DNA from: Symbiodinium sp. CCMP2592
Taxonomy: Eukaryota > Sar > Dinophyceae > Suessiales > Symbiodiniaceae
Assembly: GCA_905221615.1 (NCBI GenBank)
Contig: CAJNDT010005523.1
Location: forward strand, 1 to 64,000
Length of the DNA: 64,000 nucleotides
Direction of reading: 5' to 3'
Position numbers and translations under genes: made by a program. Below the pieces are notes generated by a model. It saw only the letters and a list, made by a program, of their open reading frames with translations. It was not told the origin of the DNA and ran no database searches. Of the stretch, positions 53,013-62,618 are shown piece by piece. Position 1 is the stretch's first letter; each line of letters opens with the position of its first letter.

Positions 53013-53888
53013 CTAAACCTTAAACCCTAAAGCCCCTATAGATCCCTTAACGGATCCCCTTAAAGGTACCCCTTATAGATCCCTTCAAAGGAACCGTCCT
53101 AGGTACTCCAAGCGCGGCATAGGGCTTTCGGCTCGAAAGGTTTCCAACTGTGCACACAGCGCAGGTTTTTGCTTGCATCGAGCAAGGACTGCCGTTATCG
53201 GGTTAAGGACTCTAGGGTTTAGGCTCAGGATGTTCAGGTTTAGAGTTAGTTAAAGGTTTGGGATAGGGTTTAGGATGTTGGGGTTTAGAGTTTAAAGGTT
53301 TAGGATGAGTAGGGTTTAGGATGTTGGGGTTTAGAGTTTAAAGGTTTAGGATGAGTAATCTGGTAGTAGCACCTATTTTTCTTTTGCTGTCTCCGCCGTT
53401 ATGATTTGTTCTGAGCATTTTTGCGCTGTGCCTAAACCCTAAACCCTGCAAAGCTCTCCTCTGGCCTCGGTTCTGACAGTAGAGCAACGGATCCGAAGAG
53501 CTTATGTTCAAGAAACCTAGGGTTTAGGGTTTAAGGCCTACTCCGTATAAGCTCATACGCTCTAAACCTCAAACCTAAACACTAAGCCTTTGCTCCAAAC
53601 ACGCAGCCTGCAGTTCCAAACCCCAAGCTTTGAAGATTGAAGCCTTTAACCCCAAACTTAAGATCCCAAAGCCTTGAATCCCTAAACCCTGAACCCTAAA
53701 ACGCCAAGCCTGGCCTGAACCCTAAACCCTAAAACTCTAAATAAACCCTACCCCCTAAACCCTAGGGCTCGAATCGCTTCTCATCAGCGAGAAGAACATC
53801 GGCAGCCCCAGCCGCAACGTCGGCGTAGATTTGTCTGGCCTTCGTAGCCATACCTCCTTCTCCCACCTGGCATCGGCACCGGCGCAAG

Positions 53889-56800
53889 GTGCGATCTCGC
53901 CTGCGAAAGGCGATTGCCAACGGCCGTCAAGTGTCTGAGCGACGCCTTTCGGTGTTAGCTCAGCACCACGGAACTTGCCCGACAAGACGACGATCACTAC
54001 TGGGCATGGGAAGAGGAAAGTACAATCAGCAGCCATGGGTAAAGGACGAGTCCTACTACCGTGTATGGCCAGGTGCTTATTCGCCGCCCTCGCATCGATC
54101 GCGGCCTTCGTGGCAAGCGAATCAAGGGCCGGTCTTCCCCAGCTACAACACCATCGATCTCACTCAGGATGCCACCGGGGCAGCGGGTGCCGATGGAGCA
54201 GATGCGAGGCCACCGGACGCGGCCAACGCAGGTTTGGTTCCTACACTGCAGACGGCCCTCAATCAGACACGCAAGGCCGAGCAGAAAGTGAACAAGCTCA
54301 AGAAGGCGAAGCAGACCGGTGCGGCCAAGTGGAAGCAGTACGAGGCCTCCCTCAAGGCGACTTTTGCCCGGGAGCGTGGCCGCTTTGCCAAAGACCAGGA
54401 GCGCATGGCAAAAGAGATCGTCGAGGCCGAGGCAGCACAGGAAGAAGCCCGCGGTGCTCTTCGACAGGTCTTCATGCAGGAACAGGGCCAGCCACAGGAT
54501 GTGGCGATGGCCGAGCTGCCTTCAGTCGATCAGGTCTTTGCCAGCTGGGAGACAGAGGATCAGTCGGACTATGGGGCTGTCCTTCGCCGCGCCATGGACA
54601 GCCGAGGGCCAGGAGAAATGACTGGTGCACGTCGCACCAAGGACACCTGTTCCTGGACATGCTCCTCCCCCTGGCATGTTTCCGACGCCTGCTATGAGAT
54701 CGCCAGTACCAGTGATGATGGATCCGTACCTGGCAGCTTCCTACATGTCGGGTGCCATTCCTCCGGGCTTTGGTCCGCCGATGCTGCCAGTTCCGGGCCC
54801 TGGACTTGCAGTTTCAGGGGACATGGATGTGGCAGGTACGACCGGTCCACCTGCTCATATGCCTCCTGGTCACATGGTCCCAGCACCAGCTGTGGCACCT
54901 CCTGCTGCACCAACCACTGGAGCGGATGCCATACACAATGGAGGCTATGGACCCAGCCCGACCTTGGGAGACCGTCTTCAGCGTCGACGTGCGCTGGAGC
55001 CTTTTGGCGGTCCGCGAGACCGAGGGCCGTCCAGAGCAGAGGAGACGACGGATCCCGTGCCAACGGGTGCCAGACGTCTCAACATCCTTGCGGACGACGA
55101 GGAAGAAGAGGAGAACGAGTCCGAAGAAGGCACGGGAGATGGAGATTGTGGGTAGTGGCTGCTCCCCTGCGAAGGGCATGGGCTTCCTGTCATCCAGAAG
55201 TGCCTTGGCGCGAAGACGCTCCTTCGGAGGCACTTCGCTGCTTTGGTGCGGAAGGCGACGGTCGAAGCTCATGCGTTTTTCGGCTGGAGCAGTCGGAGGA
55301 TCTGAGAGCAAAGTCGGTTGTACAGTATAGGTGTTGCTGTACAGTTTTGACCGAGCCTGTGTACCCGTGCCAGACCCATCTTTCCTGTATGCTGGATTTC
55401 TGCCTTCCTCCAACGACAGTCGCATGGATTTTGTCTTCCTCGGCTCCGGCTCCCTCCTTGACTTGGAGGAACTGGTGCCTTCGCCATGGGCTGAATGTGG
55501 CTGCCTGCTGTGCTCTTGAAGCGGGCAGTTTGTCGTGCCAGCACAGGGGTCCTCTGCCCTCTCCCCCTAGTCCCTCGGGTTTAGACCCAGGTTTTGGTTA
55601 TGCTGATAGACAGGTTTGTCAAGCGCCGAACAGTCGTATCGGTGGCTCTGGGTCGACGGCTGACAACCGGTTTATGCAGCAATGTGCACAACGGTGCCGC
55701 CCACGAGTGGGTTCTGATGGCACTGATGCCTTCGGACTCTGGGCGCAACACCTCAAAGGGTTTACGAAGTCTGGGCACAACAGTAGTTTCAGCCTCTGTT
55801 CTGTGGTCTGCGAGGACGTCGCAGATTTGGCTGTCCAAACCAGCCATCTGAATGACAAAGCTTGCTCTGTGCTCTGGGTCGGACTGTTTTGCCTTGCGCT
55901 GCTTTGGCTATGCAGTGCATTCAGCAGGTTGAGTCGAGCCTTGGCTCCTGCTCTTCGTCACATCGCCACCTTGCTGTACCTCAGGTTCCGGGTGGGCCCC
56001 ACAGGCTCGACCAGGTCCGAGTTTCTCGGACCATCTGTGCTCGGTGCTATGGTCCAGGCCAGCGACCTCAATGTCGGGGTGTTGTTATGCTGCTGGCTGT
56101 GTGCTTTGTGGCTTGGGCGACTTGACACTGCAAGTTTGGAAACTCATGCGGGTGCCATTGCCCTTGGATTTCATTTTGCAGTCAGTGGTTGCCTCAGCGG
56201 CCTTCTTGTTTGGTCTGCATCTTCTTTTGCGTGTGGAGGTCGACGTCGGGCAAATCGGCTTCTTGGTTGGGTTCCGACCTTTGCATTGGTGCCGTTGGGT
56301 TGTGTTGCCGCTGTGCGGAAGGAAAGAACTGCCACATGTCAGGCAGCGCGACATTACACCCGGCAACCGACATGTGTCTGTCGCGGTCCCCTTGCGCGAG
56401 GCTGCTATGTCTTCCTGCTGGCCTTGTCTTTACCGGAAGCGGTTGAGGCGCACTCATGGAGCATAACGTCCTTGACCTTGGCTGCCACTGTCGTCCCCTG
56501 GACGAAATGCCATGGCATGACGCGTCCAGACACACAAGGATGCCCTGCTGCTGACCGTGCGCACAGACGACGGCCACATGAGATCCAACCTGATGAGTTG
56601 ATCCCACATGATGGTACGCACCATGTCACCCTGCCATGGGTCGACCGTGCAGGAGCATCAGTTACCGACCCTGCATCGTCTTCTGTCAGCCAGGCTTGCT
56701 CAGTCGGTGCTGGCCCGTCCAGCCTTGGTGTGTATGTGCATACACCGTATTACCATGCTGTCACAGCTACGATCTCGGTTGAGCCAGGTTGGGGTCTGCA

Positions 56801-59800
56801 TCAGGTGACTAAAGAAGTCCGTCGCACCGTGTCTGGGGTTCCTGAGGGTCTGTTTGATTATGTCGTCCCCCTCTGTCCCCAAAGGTTTAAGGGATACGCG
56901 TCCTTTGTCCGTGTTGCCAGTGCGATCCGTCCACACGAAAACCATGGCGGTGTTGCCGTAGTCCTTGACCTCACACATGCCGGTGGCAGATACTTTGCGA
57001 CGGTTCTGCCACCACGCTTGGACTATGGGGCATTGGTTGCTTTCATCACACCGCTCACGCATCACAGTGACCACCCGCTCTGCCTGCACGTTGGGGCGCG
57101 GGCCGACACTTGGCCCTATAACATGCCCGTTGAGCTAGTAGACGGGGATGTGATTACGGCCTTGTATGGTTTTGATACCCGGGTGTTGCAGGTTTGCGTT
57201 GATAGTCTCTTTGAGCCGGGTGCAGAATGGGGTGCCGTCGAACATATGCCCACTGTTGAGTTCACTGCGGGCGTTTGTGCCCTGTACGGCAACACAAGGT
57301 ACTTCATCCCTCCACATCACCATTATGGAGAGACGGTTGTTGAAGCCATCGCGCGGTTTGTTGCCCGCCCTGCTGCAGAGCTCACATACTGCACCTTTCA
57401 GATCGATGATCTAGAGGTGCATGGCGATCATGCTTCACATGCCATCCTCGTCATTGATGCGCCCAACCCTCAAGGGGCCTCTGCCTTACATGCGGCCAGG
57501 AGAGATGTCTTTGTGTTCTGTGACCTGCGTCCCTTGGGTTTGAAGCCCAGGTTCATATGTACCCATTGCCACGTCGTGCATCGACCAAGTCTTCTCTCGG
57601 CCTTCGACCTGCATGTGCATCCGGCTTATCGGGTTGAGGTTGCAGGAGGGGTGCAACAAGGCGAGGACATCCAGCTGCGCGGTAATGAGTCGCTTCTTTT
57701 CTACGCACGCAAGGCACGCAGTGGTGAGATCGCCATGCTACCAAGGGCAGATACTTCAGAGTCAGACAGCTCCTCCAGCTCTTCCAGTCAAATACGGTCT
57801 CGAGAATCCCGTTCTGCCGATTCTCCACCCGCCTGGGATGGTCGGGAAGACGAAGCCGAAGTACGGCTTGAGGTACCTGCCCTAGGTGCGAGTGTTCGCC
57901 CTCCTGATGAGAGTGATATTCTGCCGTCCCAGCAAGGGCCTGACACCATCTTTGAGCGGGTAGCAGCACAGGATTCCACAGAGCAGGAGGGGTCTGCCCG
58001 AACAGACCTGTCACCCTCCGGTGGGGAGGTCTCTACTCTTCGCTTCCATGCTGCGCACGATGATGGGAGCATCAGTTCTACGCCCACCGCAGCTGGGCTT
58101 CCAGCACCAGCAGGTGCTTTGCAAGGGCATGCAGCAAGGCCTCAGGTGCCCTTCCACACCGAGCCGCAGGCCTTGGCGGGACCTGCGCCCACCTTGGACG
58201 CTCCTCCAGCTGAGGCGGGCTGGATCCCTATCCTCGTTGCTGTCTTCGTCCCGCAATACGTTGCTGAGTTGTTTGAGATCCCACTGTGTCTGCCATGTGG
58301 GGTTGAACATGCGCTTGCTGCCATAGGGGACTACCGGACGGCACACACCGCACATCATTTTCCTCAGCTCTTTGTTGCACAGCCTCATCCACTTGGGGAT
58401 TTCGCAGTTGTGCTGGCGGGTCCAGACTGGAACTCTGGCAAGGTAGTAGTCCTTTTTGACTGCCGACAAGTCAACGCGACTTTCTTCTCTGCGTTTGTCC
58501 ACCCAGTCCTCAACAGAGAATCCCTGCTCATCGCTGCAGGTTTTCAGGCTACTGATGGCCACCAGCTCTTTGTGCATGGATTACTCCAGCCACTCCGGGC
58601 AGGCCAGATTATAGACTTAATTTCCGGTATGGTTATAGTCTGTGTGCCAGCAGGACACCGGCCGCCTGCGATGTTTGACTTTGCAACCATGCTTCAAAGT
58701 AGCAGCCACTGGAGTCTTCGGGCAGCGGTGCCAGGTCTCGGTCAAGCCCCAGGGACCTTTTTCCACATACTCACCGATGGTGGGTCACAGCGTTTTACTG
58801 TTGCACAGGGCAGAAGACCACATTTTCGCAGCGATCTCGTGCGGCAGCTGAGGGCCGACGACGCGGCCCTGACCATCAAGCCTACCAATCCCCGCACCCA
58901 AAATCACTTCGATCAGGGATACATTTCGACTCAGGTTTTGGTCGCCACTGAAAGGCTATCACGCCTCCCCTGTCCTCCCGCCCGGACACCCGAGAACCGC
59001 TTGATTGTGGTGCTTGACTGTCGTCGCATCCTTCAAGGGTTTGAGTGGAGGCTGCTGGCCAGTGCTGTTGTGCCCCTGCAAGATTTGGAACGCTTCTTCC
59101 TCCGACTCTGTCCGGCAGGGCGGAGTGTTGCCATATGGGGGGCACCTGTTGAAAATACAGCGGCAGGGCCAATGCTCCGTGTCACTTCTGGGCAGGTTCT
59201 TACAGTCGAATATGTGGAAGACATCCTCATGGATGAACGTACGGATTCCGGGCCCCCTGGGGACGAGGGTGGCTCCTCTGGGCCAGAGTCAGATCCAGCA
59301 GGGGGGCCAGATGGCGATACAGGCGGCCCTTCGACTAGACTGCGCAGTCGGTCACCTAGGACCACCGGTAGCGTGCCCTCACCAGGTGGCGCGGCTTCTC
59401 CTGATGAACATCTGTTCCCCAGTGCTGGCGCATTAGCGGGTGCGGCTACCTCCCCCGATCCTGTGCCCACCCCGCTTTGCTTCGGAGTGCTTGCGCCTGA
59501 TTTTTCAGTTGAGACCGTTGCTCTGCATCTGCAGCTTCCCCAGTCTGTAGACACGGTGATTCCAGCAGTCCAGGCTTGTCGCAATCCGGATCTTGCACGT
59601 GCTTTCCCGGTTCTTACGCCAGTCACTGTGCAGCCAGATGCTCGGTGGGGCCTTTTGCTGGCCACCCCTCAGTGGTCCGAAGGCGCGGTGTTCATCTGTG
59701 TCGACCTTTATGCGTGGCAGCAACGCCTTTTCGTCATGCCGTCCCCCCCTACTGTTTCAGGGGCCTTCCTCCAGGATGCAGCAGACCTAGGGGATCAGGC

Positions 59801-62618
59801 ACAGGTCCACATCTTCGTTGGAGATCAGCGACCAGTGGGGCCGCACGAAGAGGTTATGTTGGACACCGGGTCTGTTGTCCGCATCTGTGCCAGGTCGATG
59901 CCACCTCCGGAGGCATGGTCGTTGACAGACATGTTGGCCTCTGACTTGCCTTGGGCCGCCGGCCCGGCTTTTCCAGTTGACCACACGCGCAACACTTACG
60001 GTCTTGTCACCACGAGCGGTACTGAGGTGTTTCAGCTAGATCCCAGCCGTTCTTGGCACTACCGTGAGGATGCTGCTCGTCTCCTCGGCTGCCCACCATC
60101 GGAACTTCTTCTTCAGCCAGGCATCCCTCGCCCAGTCAATGTCAGTCAATTGGGCAGAGTATGTCATACTGTCGTTGTTGCCATTGCAGTTGGCAGCCTC
60201 TCCCTCAGCAGCCGGCCGATTGTTTGCCTCCTAGACGCAAGACGTGTGTTGAAAGGCTGGATTCCACTTGTCACTCTTGACGGATGGCTTGATACCTTTC
60301 CCCCCTTGAGGGCTCTACAGCAAGGCGTCCCAGCACCGTGGCGTGTTGCTTTCAGTGGAGTACCAGTCGATCAACAGTGGCTCCATACCGAAGCAGGCTG
60401 CATCCTGACTGCCTACTGCTTCCGCGGTCGCTCTGACCTCTATACACTTTCCACACACACCCCTCCTGATGACGATCTTGACCCGTCTCGAGGTTACGAT
60501 ACTGATCCAGGGAGTTGGGATTGTTGGCTCGGCGACGATCGGCCCCCGTCGCGACCAGAGCCAAGTCGTGGCAGCCAATCGGCTACCGGACCTCTTCTAC
60601 AGAGCCGTGTCTCACAGCTGCCACCGCCAGCCACAGTGGAAAGATCCTTTGGGGACCATGCATCCAAGAGCAACGTGATGTACATGTGGCAGGAGAGCCT
60701 TTCGAACCATGACGCCCACCCTCTGGGCAGGTCTCCTTCTACCTCTGTTTTCCAGGTTGTGCTTGCAGAGTGCATAGTTGGCCTTCTGTACTTTGGGATC
60801 CTCTGTGTCACTTGTCACTGCCTCCTTCCACACCTATTCCTGCGATCGGACACCGGCAAGGATGGAGGGATTACGTGTCTCACAGTTGCCACGGTTGTCC
60901 TCGCGCTTGCAGGCGGGGAACCAGGAGCGCGCCGACGTTCCCTGCACCTTTCTGCTCTGGTGCTTCTGGGCTTCTGTTTGCAAGGTGCAACTGCTTTCGT
61001 GACCAGACCCCCGACTTGCAGCGGTCTTGACGACTGTGCTTTTGGCATCGCCTTCAGCCAGGCCCATGCTGCTGCCGTCCGGAGGCTCCCCACTCCGTGC
61101 CTTGTGCCGCGCTCCTTGCCGTGCGTAGAGGACACAACTCTTGCTCATATGTGTCCCTCTGCCTTGGAGCACACGGCGTGCAGCCATGACAGTAATGGAC
61201 TTGTGACGCTTCTTGAGCAGGCCGCGAAGGACAGTGCCGGGTATGCTTTCTACTTGGCTGCGACACTCTTGGAGACACTGTTCGAGCACACGGCTTCCGA
61301 GAGCGTCAGGGAAGGAGACTCAAACAGTACTCCTATCCAGTCTTCTGTGCTTGCCCTCGACACACTTGTGCCGGCCACTCCCTTCCAGCAGCTCGTACAT
61401 GGGCTCGGGATCCTGCTACCCACTCCTTTTGGGCCTGTTGAGGATGCACTCGCCTCCGGTCAGGATTGGCTTGACTCTGACCTAAGTGAGCTGCTTGCTG
61501 ATGCCCAAGTCCCTGCGGAATGGCGTGCGAAGTTTGGTGCCATTGTGGACTGGGAAGCTCGTGCCGCTGAGGCTACCTTGCTCAGCCTCGAGATTTATAC
61601 AGATGGCTCCGCCGATGGCGCTGTTGAAGGTCAGCTAGTGGCTCCATGTGCCTGGGCTTTCTCTGTTTGGGCCGTCACTGACTTTGGCCGGTACCTTGTC
61701 GGCTGGGCAGCTCATGCTGCCGTGTCGGCCGGCACGCCCTTCTGGGTTGGGGAGCAACACGAAGATGCCCTTGAGGGTGAGACTCTTGCCTTGGTTTGGG
61801 CGCTTGCATGGGTCCTCGACTGTGGACACAGGTTTCGAGTGCCTATGTTGATGCGATACGACGCTGTTGTAGTTGGCGCAGGTGTCTTTGGGGACCAACG
61901 ACCACCTCAACGACAAGGCGAGGCAGCGCCGAGTCAGCTTGTCAAGCTTGCGGTTGCGTTGCGCCAAAGAGCTACTGTGTGGTACAAGCTTGGACATGAG
62001 CATGTTTCCGGACACGCGGGAGTTCTCGGCAATGAGCTCTGTGATCAGCTGTCCAAACGAGCACGCCGACAAAAAGAAGATCCATATGATCGACTTCTTC
62101 CTTCATGGCCGGCTCGTCTGCTCAGGCATCCACTGCTGTCGTGGTCATGGATGATGCACCTTTCCAGCTCGCAGTTGCCGGCGCTTTCCGCTTTGGAGGT
62201 TGAGGCCCGTCGGTTACAGACCCAGTCTCGGCCGGTGCCCGCTGCGCCGGGCATGGGCGTTCGTGATGTGCATACTGCTGCCACGGATCTAGCTTTTGCC
62301 TTTACAGTTGCCACTTACAACGTCCTCACTATGTTCGATCCGGGTGCTGCTCAAGGCCGTAAGACTAGGGCAGGTTCCTTTGGTATGCAGATAGCTGGCA
62401 AGCGTGCACTCCTGAAACAACAGATGATCGATAGTGGTGTCTGGGCGCTCGGCCTCCAGGAAACACGACTCCCCACAGATGCTGTGCTCCCCGACAAAGA
62501 CCTGCTGATGCTTAATGCTGCGGCGGAGGCAAATGGCAGCTTATGGATGCTCTTTGTGGTTGAACCTCAGAGTGCCTATTTGCCGGGCCGGCCGGAAGCC
62601 TCGTACTCTGCATCGTGA
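53889..62618 (+). CDS. 2909-codon LINE polyprotein frame (hydrophobic blocks, triplicated module, RNase H, start of endonuclease)
   Basis: The frame is open from a GTG at 53889 to 62618; residues 245-420 are probably the wrong frame of ORF1, so ORF2 likely starts after 55155. Hydrophobic segments lie at about residues 662-681, 730-747, 756-778, 792-811 and 838-854. Module pairs lie at 960-1094/1129-1275, 1445-1593/1624-1776 and 1864-2003/2036-2181, each pair followed by a Ser/Asp/Arg/Gly linker. A second hydrophobic block is at about 2290-2371. RNase H is at about 2566-2728 and APE endonuclease starts at about 2805 (VATYNVLTM). The frame ends at 62618 because of a shift near 62540. Confidence 0.8.
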   Translation: MRSRLRKAIANGRQVSERRLSVLAQHHGTCPTRRRSLLGMGRGKYNQQPWVKDESYYRVWPGAYSPPSHRSRPSWQANQGPVFPSYNTIDLTQDATGAAGADGADARPPDAANAGLVPTLQTALNQTRKAEQKVNKLKKAKQTGAAKWKQYEASLKATFARERGRFAKDQERMAKEIVEAEAAQEEARGALRQVFMQEQGQPQDVAMAELPSVDQVFASWETEDQSDYGAVLRRAMDSRGPGEMTGARRTKDTCSWTCSSPWHVSDACYEIASTSDDGSVPGSFLHVGCHSSGLWSADAASSGPWTCSFRGHGCGRYDRSTCSYASWSHGPSTSCGTSCCTNHWSGCHTQWRLWTQPDLGRPSSASTCAGAFWRSARPRAVQSRGDDGSRANGCQTSQHPCGRRGRRGERVRRRHGRWRLWVVAAPLRRAWASCHPEVPWREDAPSEALRCFGAEGDGRSSCVFRLEQSEDLRAKSVVQYRCCCTVLTEPVYPCQTHLSCMLDFCLPPTTVAWILSSSAPAPSLTWRNWCLRHGLNVAACCALEAGSLSCQHRGPLPSPPSPSGLDPGFGYADRQVCQAPNSRIGGSGSTADNRFMQQCAQRCRPRVGSDGTDAFGLWAQHLKGFTKSGHNSSFSLCSVVCEDVADLAVQTSHLNDKACSVLWVGLFCLALLWLCSAFSRLSRALAPALRHIATLLYLRFRVGPTGSTRSEFLGPSVLGAMVQASDLNVGVLLCCWLCALWLGRLDTASLETHAGAIALGFHFAVSGCLSGLLVWSASSFACGGRRRANRLLGWVPTFALVPLGCVAAVRKERTATCQAARHYTRQPTCVCRGPLARGCYVFLLALSLPEAVEAHSWSITSLTLAATVVPWTKCHGMTRPDTQGCPAADRAHRRRPHEIQPDELIPHDGTHHVTLPWVDRAGASVTDPASSSVSQACSVGAGPSSLGVYVHTPYYHAVTATISVEPGWGLHQVTKEVRRTVSGVPEGLFDYVVPLCPQRFKGYASFVRVASAIRPHENHGGVAVVLDLTHAGGRYFATVLPPRLDYGALVAFITPLTHHSDHPLCLHVGARADTWPYNMPVELVDGDVITALYGFDTRVLQVCVDSLFEPGAEWGAVEHMPTVEFTAGVCALYGNTRYFIPPHHHYGETVVEAIARFVARPAAELTYCTFQIDDLEVHGDHASHAILVIDAPNPQGASALHAARRDVFVFCDLRPLGLKPRFICTHCHVVHRPSLLSAFDLHVHPAYRVEVAGGVQQGEDIQLRGNESLLFYARKARSGEIAMLPRADTSESDSSSSSSSQIRSRESRSADSPPAWDGREDEAEVRLEVPALGASVRPPDESDILPSQQGPDTIFERVAAQDSTEQEGSARTDLSPSGGEVSTLRFHAAHDDGSISSTPTAAGLPAPAGALQGHAARPQVPFHTEPQALAGPAPTLDAPPAEAGWIPILVAVFVPQYVAELFEIPLCLPCGVEHALAAIGDYRTAHTAHHFPQLFVAQPHPLGDFAVVLAGPDWNSGKVVVLFDCRQVNATFFSAFVHPVLNRESLLIAAGFQATDGHQLFVHGLLQPLRAGQIIDLISGMVIVCVPAGHRPPAMFDFATMLQSSSHWSLRAAVPGLGQAPGTFFHILTDGGSQRFTVAQGRRPHFRSDLVRQLRADDAALTIKPTNPRTQNHFDQGYISTQVLVATERLSRLPCPPARTPENRLIVVLDCRRILQGFEWRLLASAVVPLQDLERFFLRLCPAGRSVAIWGAPVENTAAGPMLRVTSGQVLTVEYVEDILMDERTDSGPPGDEGGSSGPESDPAGGPDGDTGGPSTRLRSRSPRTTGSVPSPGGAASPDEHLFPSAGALAGAATSPDPVPTPLCFGVLAPDFSVETVALHLQLPQSVDTVIPAVQACRNPDLARAFPVLTPVTVQPDARWGLLLATPQWSEGAVFICVDLYAWQQRLFVMPSPPTVSGAFLQDAADLGDQAQVHIFVGDQRPVGPHEEVMLDTGSVVRICARSMPPPEAWSLTDMLASDLPWAAGPAFPVDHTRNTYGLVTTSGTEVFQLDPSRSWHYREDAARLLGCPPSELLLQPGIPRPVNVSQLGRVCHTVVVAIAVGSLSLSSRPIVCLLDARRVLKGWIPLVTLDGWLDTFPPLRALQQGVPAPWRVAFSGVPVDQQWLHTEAGCILTAYCFRGRSDLYTLSTHTPPDDDLDPSRGYDTDPGSWDCWLGDDRPPSRPEPSRGSQSATGPLLQSRVSQLPPPATVERSFGDHASKSNVMYMWQESLSNHDAHPLGRSPSTSVFQVVLAECIVGLLYFGILCVTCHCLLPHLFLRSDTGKDGGITCLTVATVVLALAGGEPGARRRSLHLSALVLLGFCLQGATAFVTRPPTCSGLDDCAFGIAFSQAHAAAVRRLPTPCLVPRSLPCVEDTTLAHMCPSALEHTACSHDSNGLVTLLEQAAKDSAGYAFYLAATLLETLFEHTASESVREGDSNSTPIQSSVLALDTLVPATPFQQLVHGLGILLPTPFGPVEDALASGQDWLDSDLSELLADAQVPAEWRAKFGAIVDWEARAAEATLLSLEIYTDGSADGAVEGQLVAPCAWAFSVWAVTDFGRYLVGWAAHAAVSAGTPFWVGEQHEDALEGETLALVWALAWVLDCGHRFRVPMLMRYDAVVVGAGVFGDQRPPQRQGEAAPSQLVKLAVALRQRATVWYKLGHEHVSGHAGVLGNELCDQLSKRARRQKEDPYDRLLPSWPARLLRHPLLSWSWMMHLSSSQLPALSALEVEARRLQTQSRPVPAAPGMGVRDVHTAATDLAFAFTVATYNVLTMFDPGAAQGRKTRAGSFGMQIAGKRALLKQQMIDSGVWALGLQETRLPTDAVLPDKDLLMLNAAAEANGSLWMLFVVEPQSAYLPGRPEASYSAS
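54006..55155 (+). CDS. LINE ORF1-like protein (coiled coil, Pro-rich, acidic tail)
   Basis: ATG at 54006 opens MGRGKYNQQPWVKDESYYRV. A coiled coil follows (TRKAEQKVNKLKKAKQTG, KATFARERGRFAKDQERMAK), as in many LINE ORF1 proteins that bind RNA. Near 54620 the coding look moves from the frame of the start to the frame beginning at 54622, which gives a Pro/Met/Gly-rich part (PPGFGPPMLPVPGPGLAVSG) and an acidic end (ADDEEEEENESEEGTGDG) with a stop at 55153-55155. The change needs one base to be skipped, so it is either a disabling indel in this copy or a frameshift used in translation. No zinc knuckle is seen. Confidence 0.6.
56766..60430 (+). repeat. Three tandem copies of a two-domain protein unit
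   Basis: The 'a' domains share a strand with acidic turn after a Gly/Trp region: VAVVLDLTHAG, GKVVVLFDCRQV and GAVFICVDLY, each followed by a VHP/LPP/MPSPP strand and a later HVGA, FVHG or FVGD turn. The 'b' domains share an opening VCALYGNTRYFIPP, FFHILTDGGSQRFTV or YGLVTTSGTEVFQL, then a helix, then DVFVFCDLRPL, RLIVVLDCRRILQGF or PIVCLLDARRVLKGW. The a-b order is kept three times, with disordered linkers between units. The fold is unknown to me; a beta-grasp-like fold is only a guess. Confidence 0.7.
61583..62070 (+). CDS. RNase H domain of the LINE polyprotein
   Basis: It would degrade the RNA strand of RNA-DNA hybrids. Visible catalytic positions are D in LEIYTDGSADG (61596-61610), E in ALEGETLALVWALAW, D in LMRYDAVVVG and the final HVSGHAGVLGNELCDQLSKR, so the D-E-D-D set and the histidine look intact. 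In LINEs that have RNase H it normally follows the reverse transcriptase; here it precedes the endonuclease. Confidence 0.8.

Larger units (their letters stand above)
51431..53755. other. Intergenic stretch between psaC and the LINE
   Basis: Holds MITE E-like sequences (51488-51580, 52136-52216), a CTC-rich tract (51940-51980), a MITE A copy (52556), a MITE B copy (52918) and degenerate TTTAGGG/CCCTAAA tracts (53210-53370, 53510-53760). No exon is convincing. Confidence 0.5.

Noticed and set aside
53889-62618. Single host gene for a giant membrane protein
   Set aside because: The RNase H and APE endonuclease domains and the ORF1-like start identify a LINE-type element. Reading residues 245-420 as protein is also unlikely, because the neighbouring frame is the sensible one.
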